A DNA stretch of 64,000 bases, from contig VWZL01002032.1 of assembly GCA_013396915.1 (NCBI GenBank), positions 512,878 through 576,877 on the forward strand, read 5' to 3'. This DNA comes from Stercorarius parasiticus. Its lineage: Eukaryota > Chordata > Aves > Charadriiformes > Stercorariidae. The notes under the pieces were generated by a model that worked only from the letters and a program-made list of their open reading frames with translations, searched no databases and had not been told where the DNA came from. The position numbers and the translations under genes are program-made. Shown piece after piece: positions 59,261 to 64,000 of the stretch (position 1 is the stretch's first letter; the number at the start of each line of letters is the position of its first letter).

Positions 59261-62079
59261 TACACGGATAGCAACAGGAATTTTTGTAATATCTCCGATA
59301 GCAAAAAATATCGGATGTTATACTACGTAAAAATGTTGTGGGAAATCAGAACATTCCTACATCATGTGTCTTAAGTTTGCACAGATGAACCAGTAATTTC
59401 TTCTCTCTTAATGCAGTGTTTTGAAAAGAGGCTACAACCGCAGAAAAAGGCTGTTATTTACAACTCAATACGGTATGTCAGCTATGCAATGGTCATGTAA
59501 TAGGCCACATTTGGAACAAAAGACCAATTAGGTTGGCAAAGACAGCAGGAAAATAGTGGTGAGTGCTGCAACCTAATAGCTAGCAACCATTCAATAAAGC
59601 AACCAAATTAAGAGAGGTTTATATAGGCAAAAATATCTAAGTAGATGAAACAGACAAACAGCAAAATAATTCCTCTGACAAGTTCTATTCTCAAGGAACA
59701 GCCAAGAAGAGGAAAACCAGCATCTGCTTCTCCTAACCCAAAGCAATTGGAGGACCAACAGCTCAGTCACCACAGTTTGACAGAGACATGAAATCTGTGC
59801 TTGTTGTAGTGCCACCAGCTCAGTGCCCAACCTCTCCACTTCAAGCAGAGAGAGGTGAGACCACGTCTATGCGTTTATCTAGCACATAAGATGACATTTT
59901 GGTCTGAACTTCCATGGATCACTCAGCCTCTTCAACCCTTAAGGCTGAGCCCTGAAACAACTTAGTTAAGAGGTGGATAAAAGCTAAGAAGTGGCTAAAA
60001 CTTGCACCTTGACTGTAGCCTTGTCTGTACACAATGACAGCAGGGCAAAACAGAGTCCAAGGACAAGTGAATCGGAGAATCACAAACACTATTTTCCATG
60101 AGTCTCAGTATTCACACAGCTTTTTCTATAATGCTACCTATTCCTACTTCTTTCCACAGACCTTCAGACCAAAATTGTAAGAAACATTCCAGTGTTTGAA
60201 ATCACAATCTATTTTGAGGACTGAAAATCAAAAAGCTCTAAATCCAACATTTTCAGTCTAAATATTTTGCTAAAAAAAGTAGTCTCGTAATTTCAATTTT
60301 TTTTAAAGGGACATTACTTTTGTTTCTGTAAGTGGGCTCATAAAAAAAATAACTACAATTTGCTGAGTTCCAGGGAGGGAAGTCTGAAAGGCAAACACAG
60401 AGCAAGTGGCACAATTGTTAGAGCCTCTAAATACTTTGTCTGCTCTTTCAGAATTCTCTATTTCACTGCCTGTATAATTATAATATAGCAGAAAAGCAAT
60501 CCAAATTTATATACTGTCTCCCCTAAGCCTAAACAGTCTGTCAGAAATGATTCGAGATGAGATCAGAGAGAAGAGCATCTGCTCTTTATTACTGTTAATT
60601 CCTTTTAAAAAATTTACTTCACGTTTGCCATTTTCAGCTCTGATGTTTCTAAACCTCCTTCTGAAAAATAACAATTACAATTTACAGCCGTAAACATAAT
60701 ATGAGTTAGGGATGTTTGGGGTTTTGGGCAAAACCCAAAAAGTCAGAAGGATCATGAGGCCCCTCTTTCGTGGTCTGTATTCGTACTGAAAGTCAAGATC
60801 AAACAAGCGTTTGCGCTTCTCCTCTGCGGGATGTTTCCATCCTCCCTGAGCTCGCCGTAGGAGACCTGCGTTACAGTTTGACGGGTGTACTACCCCGGCC
60901 AAACTCCACCCTGAAGCTGTCCCCAAAACAGGATGCTGCAGAGATGTCACTTTTGTCGCTTTTATTTCAGATCCCATTCCTAGGAGCTGATCTGTTCTGC
61001 TTCCACCTAAAAGCTGCACCATGATAGTTCCAAAACGCATTTCTCAAGTAAATGAGAACAGTTTCAACCATTTTCCAGGAACGCGTAAAGTCATCACGAC
61101 TTCACTCAATGCTTTCTGCTTGCACAAAAAGTGCATACTTTTTTCAGACCTGTCCAGTCCATATCTTTTCAGGATGAGGAGACTAAAAAGTTTCTGAGGC
61201 CATTCCTGCTCCAAATGGCCAATGCCTCGTTTGGGACAAGAATCTCTCCATCCCTCTTCAGATACACACCAGTCTAAACTACATCCAAATGTACTCTGCA
61301 TACATCAGATCTAATAAATTCTGTCCTATTTCAAATTTCCTATGCCAAAGCAAGCTTGCAAAGAAGCTGGCTAAGTGGAAGCTGATCTACTCAAAGTCAG
61401 TACTTTGCACCCAGCACAATCTGGATTTAGGGCTGTGGAAACACTTCAAGGGTAGTGACAGATAATCGATGCTGGCCAGACATACATTCTCTTCTCCTGA
61501 CAAACCCTTGCCACATTTTTATGAAATACTGCTGTCTTGCCCGAGAGAAACATCAGAAGCCCACAGCACAGCACCAGCTTGGCTGACACCGCTCCTGGGG
61601 AGATGGACCATGGGCTGGACCAGCGGGGCTGTGGGAACAACCAGGCCGGGGAGACAGCCACTCGCTTTGGAGTGCTCCTGTGAGTTTTGGGGGCAGTGAG
61701 TTCTCACTGAACAGCAGCCCAAGCAAATTATTCCATGGGATTTGATTGCCTGGGAAAATCTGTCCTGTGCTGGTGGATGGTCAGGCTGCGCGTCCAAAGC
61801 TTGAGGTTTCTTCCACACGGCACTCTCCCTGGCAGCCTGGAGAGAAGACAAGCTGGGTTGCGTTGTAGCTCAAGCCCATGGCTGACACACATCACAAACA
61901 TACCCAGAGAAATCAAGTGCTTTCACGTCCTGACTTCCCTTGCATGTGTCACTGTGTCTGCCTTGTGTAAAACCCAGTTTTTATTTTGCAACTGTTTCAC
62001 TTCGTTAACCAAGGATTATTCCAGAAAGTGCATTAGCAGAACCAGTTAACACAAATACATTGAGGACTTCCATCAGGGA

Positions 62080-62260
62080 ACATAATAAAAGTAATCGGCA
62101 CTCACATAGCACTTCACATTTTCAAAGGGCAGTAAAGCCATTAAGTATTATTAAATGTATTTTATAGATAGAACACAGAGAGGTTAAGTGCCTCATCCAG
62201 GAGGAGGCAGGATTAGGCCGGAGGTGTGGCAAGCTCTCAACACACTCTCTAGTCCTTTCA
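62080..62260 (+). mobile_element. MIR-like ancient SINE
   Basis: It contains actcacatagcacttcacattttcaaag, ttaagtattattaaatgtattttatagatagaac and acagagaggttaagtgcctcatcc. These match the MIR order (a tttacatg..ttaa block, then ttttacagatgaggaaactgag, then gcacagagaggttaagtgacttgccc). The match to the cagagaggttaag core is the strongest part. MIR copies in birds are old and rare compared with mammals. Confidence 0.65.
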
Positions 62261-62610
62261 GCCACAAAAATCTTTGAGAGGGAGAAGCCTCCTTGAACTC
62301 AAGTGCAAGCTCTCTTTCTTGCAAATCAGTAAAAAGGTAAAAAATAAACCAAAAAAGAGAGACGCAACTGAACTTGCTCAAAGAGACAAAGGAAAGAAAG
62401 CCTTACCAAGTTAGACTTGGGGAGCAAATTGTTTAGAGTGTGAGCAGAAAACCTGGAGGCGGAGAACTAAACAAACATTAACTCTAAATTGCTTTTAAAA
62501 CGCTCGCTAATCTAGGGAAGGTAACTGCCTATATAAAAAATCCTAGGCCTAAGCTTTCTTCCCCCTCTAAACAAGCAGTTTTGAAAGTTATTAAAAAAAC
62601 CCCAAATCTT

Positions 62611-62646
62611 AATAATAATAATAATTATTATTATAACAACAACAAC
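62611..62646. repeat. AAT/ATT tract with AAC tail
   Basis: AAT units pass into ATT units and then AAC units. The centre (62615-62634) is a 20-bp perfect palindrome made only of A and T. Confidence 0.95.
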
Positions 62647-63816
62647 TACTGTATAACATTATTGCTAGTAAAAGCTGCCTTTCAGTTTGCTAGTGAAAAT
62701 TTATCATACTGTTTTTATAAAGCAGGAAGGGAGACATATATATATTTTCTGTACAAAAAACAAGCACTTCAAATGATCAAAGCCCAGCGACATTCATTAT
62801 TACATGACAAATTCCTGCAGCACTATATAGCATTTATTTAAAGCATGTTAATTATCATTCATCCCTGGACTGTAATCCAGACATGCTAGGCTCAGGCTAC
62901 GCTTTGACAACAGTAAGGTGCTACTTTAGGGTTCTTTCAGCGGTGAGAGATGTGCTATTTCTCAGGGAGGTCAGGCTTGCAAATAAAATGCACGGGACAC
63001 TGTCTGCATACTGAGAACAGGACAATGGCAGCCCTTCCCAGTGATTTTAAGTGTAGGAACAGACCATCAGCTGCACGTGAAGGCTTTTTTTTTGAAGGGT
63101 GTCCTCTGAATCTTTCGCTGCACAGGTGAACAGGGATACTACGCAAAATTTATTAGCTGCTGACTAAATTACACACTATGAAGTAATACATCTTTTCTCT
63201 ATTGTCTCTGCAACAGTTAATTACATCACGCTAAATTTATACCAGTACTCAGGCTGGCTGCAAGTAGGTTTGAGGGGGTTTTTTTTAACATTTGTCATTT
63301 TTGTAAGAAGTCGCTGATATGCAAAATGTTTTCCATCAAAAGCAGATCCAGCTAAAATCATTCGTGGGGCTGGTTATGCATTCTTGCCTGACTTTTATGA
63401 ACTCAAAAGACACGCTCGTAAATACAAGCTGTCCTCTCTGCCTCATTCTTCCCCCTCCTCCCCCTCCCTGCCCCACCGGGGCTGCTTACTCTCTGCCGCC
63501 CTGTTCTGCTGGTTCAAGCGTTCAGCCAGCTGATGAAATAACCCGGCAAGAAGGAGCAGCGCGAAAGGTGAGTGACGGGCAGCCAGGGAGGCACCAACCA
63601 CCTCGGATGGTTTACGCTTTATGTAAACCTGCCCCGAGACCCGAGGTCACGTCCAGCGTGACTTGGGAGTTTTTTTGTATGTTCAGCTGCATCCAAGGGA
63701 GCATGAGGTTTTCAGCATTTGTTTGACCTCCTTACTAAAGTACCAGGCTGTGCTCCAATCATAACCCAAATTTTGGGTTTTGTGGCTGTCGAGAAACATC
63801 ATTTGAGGCAAAAGGT

Positions 63817-63859
63817 CTCTTTAAGCAATCACTCTTTAAGCAATCTCTTTAAGCAATCA
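63817..63859. repeat. Three-copy short tandem repeat (CTCTTTAAGCAATCA)
   Basis: Three copies of CTCTTTAAGCAAT, the first and third followed by CA, are arranged head to tail without spacer. This is a 43-bp low-copy tandem repeat in ESR1 intron 4. Confidence 0.95.
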
Positions 63860-64000
63860 CAGTTTTGAAGCAAACAGCCAGTCACTGGAAGGGGAAAAAG
63901 GAAGGAGGGCGAAGCGGACTCTTTCACAGCTTTTTTAATGACCCCAGCATGCCCCTGTGAGGTTTCAAATGGTCACTTCAATATACAGTTATCAGGGGAG

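Noticed and set aside
61519..61851. 110-codon minus-strand frame in ESR1 intron 4
   Set aside because: No domain, no splice context and no resemblance to ESR1 exon 4 were seen.

Overview
The window is nuclear DNA of a sauropsid vertebrate, almost certainly a bird. It has split genes with GT/AG introns, long non-coding stretches, and many CR1 retrotransposons, several carrying the avian 3' end (a GGTTGG.AGGGACC core, then repeats of ATTCTATG). There is no bacterial or viral gene content.

Two genes converge. On the + strand, positions 1 to about 9.9 kb hold the last three coding exons of SYNE1 (nesprin-1): 178-270, 2096-2154 and 9021-9261. The last exon encodes the nuclear-envelope KASH domain and ends in PPPL. 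On the - strand, about 21.97 kb to the right edge holds the last four coding exons of ESR1 (oestrogen receptor alpha): exon 5 (53122-53260), exon 6 (34159-34292), exon 7 (28680-28863) and exon 8 (27022-27256). Exons 5, 6 and 7 measure 139, 134 and 184 bp, matching the sizes I recall for human ESR1. A probable 3'UTR of about 5 kb follows. The tail-to-tail SYNE1-ESR1 order is the one known from other vertebrates.

The roughly 12 kb between the two genes holds a short + strand CR1 3' end (10.54-10.76 kb) and a long - strand CR1 (about 17.59-20.96 kb). The long copy has recognisable ORF1 esterase, endonuclease and reverse transcriptase, all broken, and it unusually lacks its 3' part.

ESR1 intron 5 (34.3-53.1 kb) is rich in CR1 relics of several ages and both orientations: 37.9-39.3 (-), 39.45-42.4 (+), 44.8-45.4 (-), 46.6-47.2 (+, interrupted by 131 N), 47.9-48.8 (-) and 50.6-51.1 (+). 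Other old repeats include a LINE in the last SYNE1 intron (5.2-6.2 kb), MIR/L2-like pieces at 28.1 and 62.1 kb, and an old LINE with a younger CR1 inserted in it at 58.4-59.3 kb.

I found no RNA gene, CRISPR array or clearly novel coding system. The most unusual sequence signals are an 83-bp near-identical direct repeat, 1192 bp apart, inside an otherwise strongly decayed CR1; the missing 3' end of the long CR1; an N gap too short for the CR1 it interrupts; and a 22-bp perfect palindrome. All positions were read by eye. Exon borders are exact to the base where splice sites are given; repeat borders are approximate.
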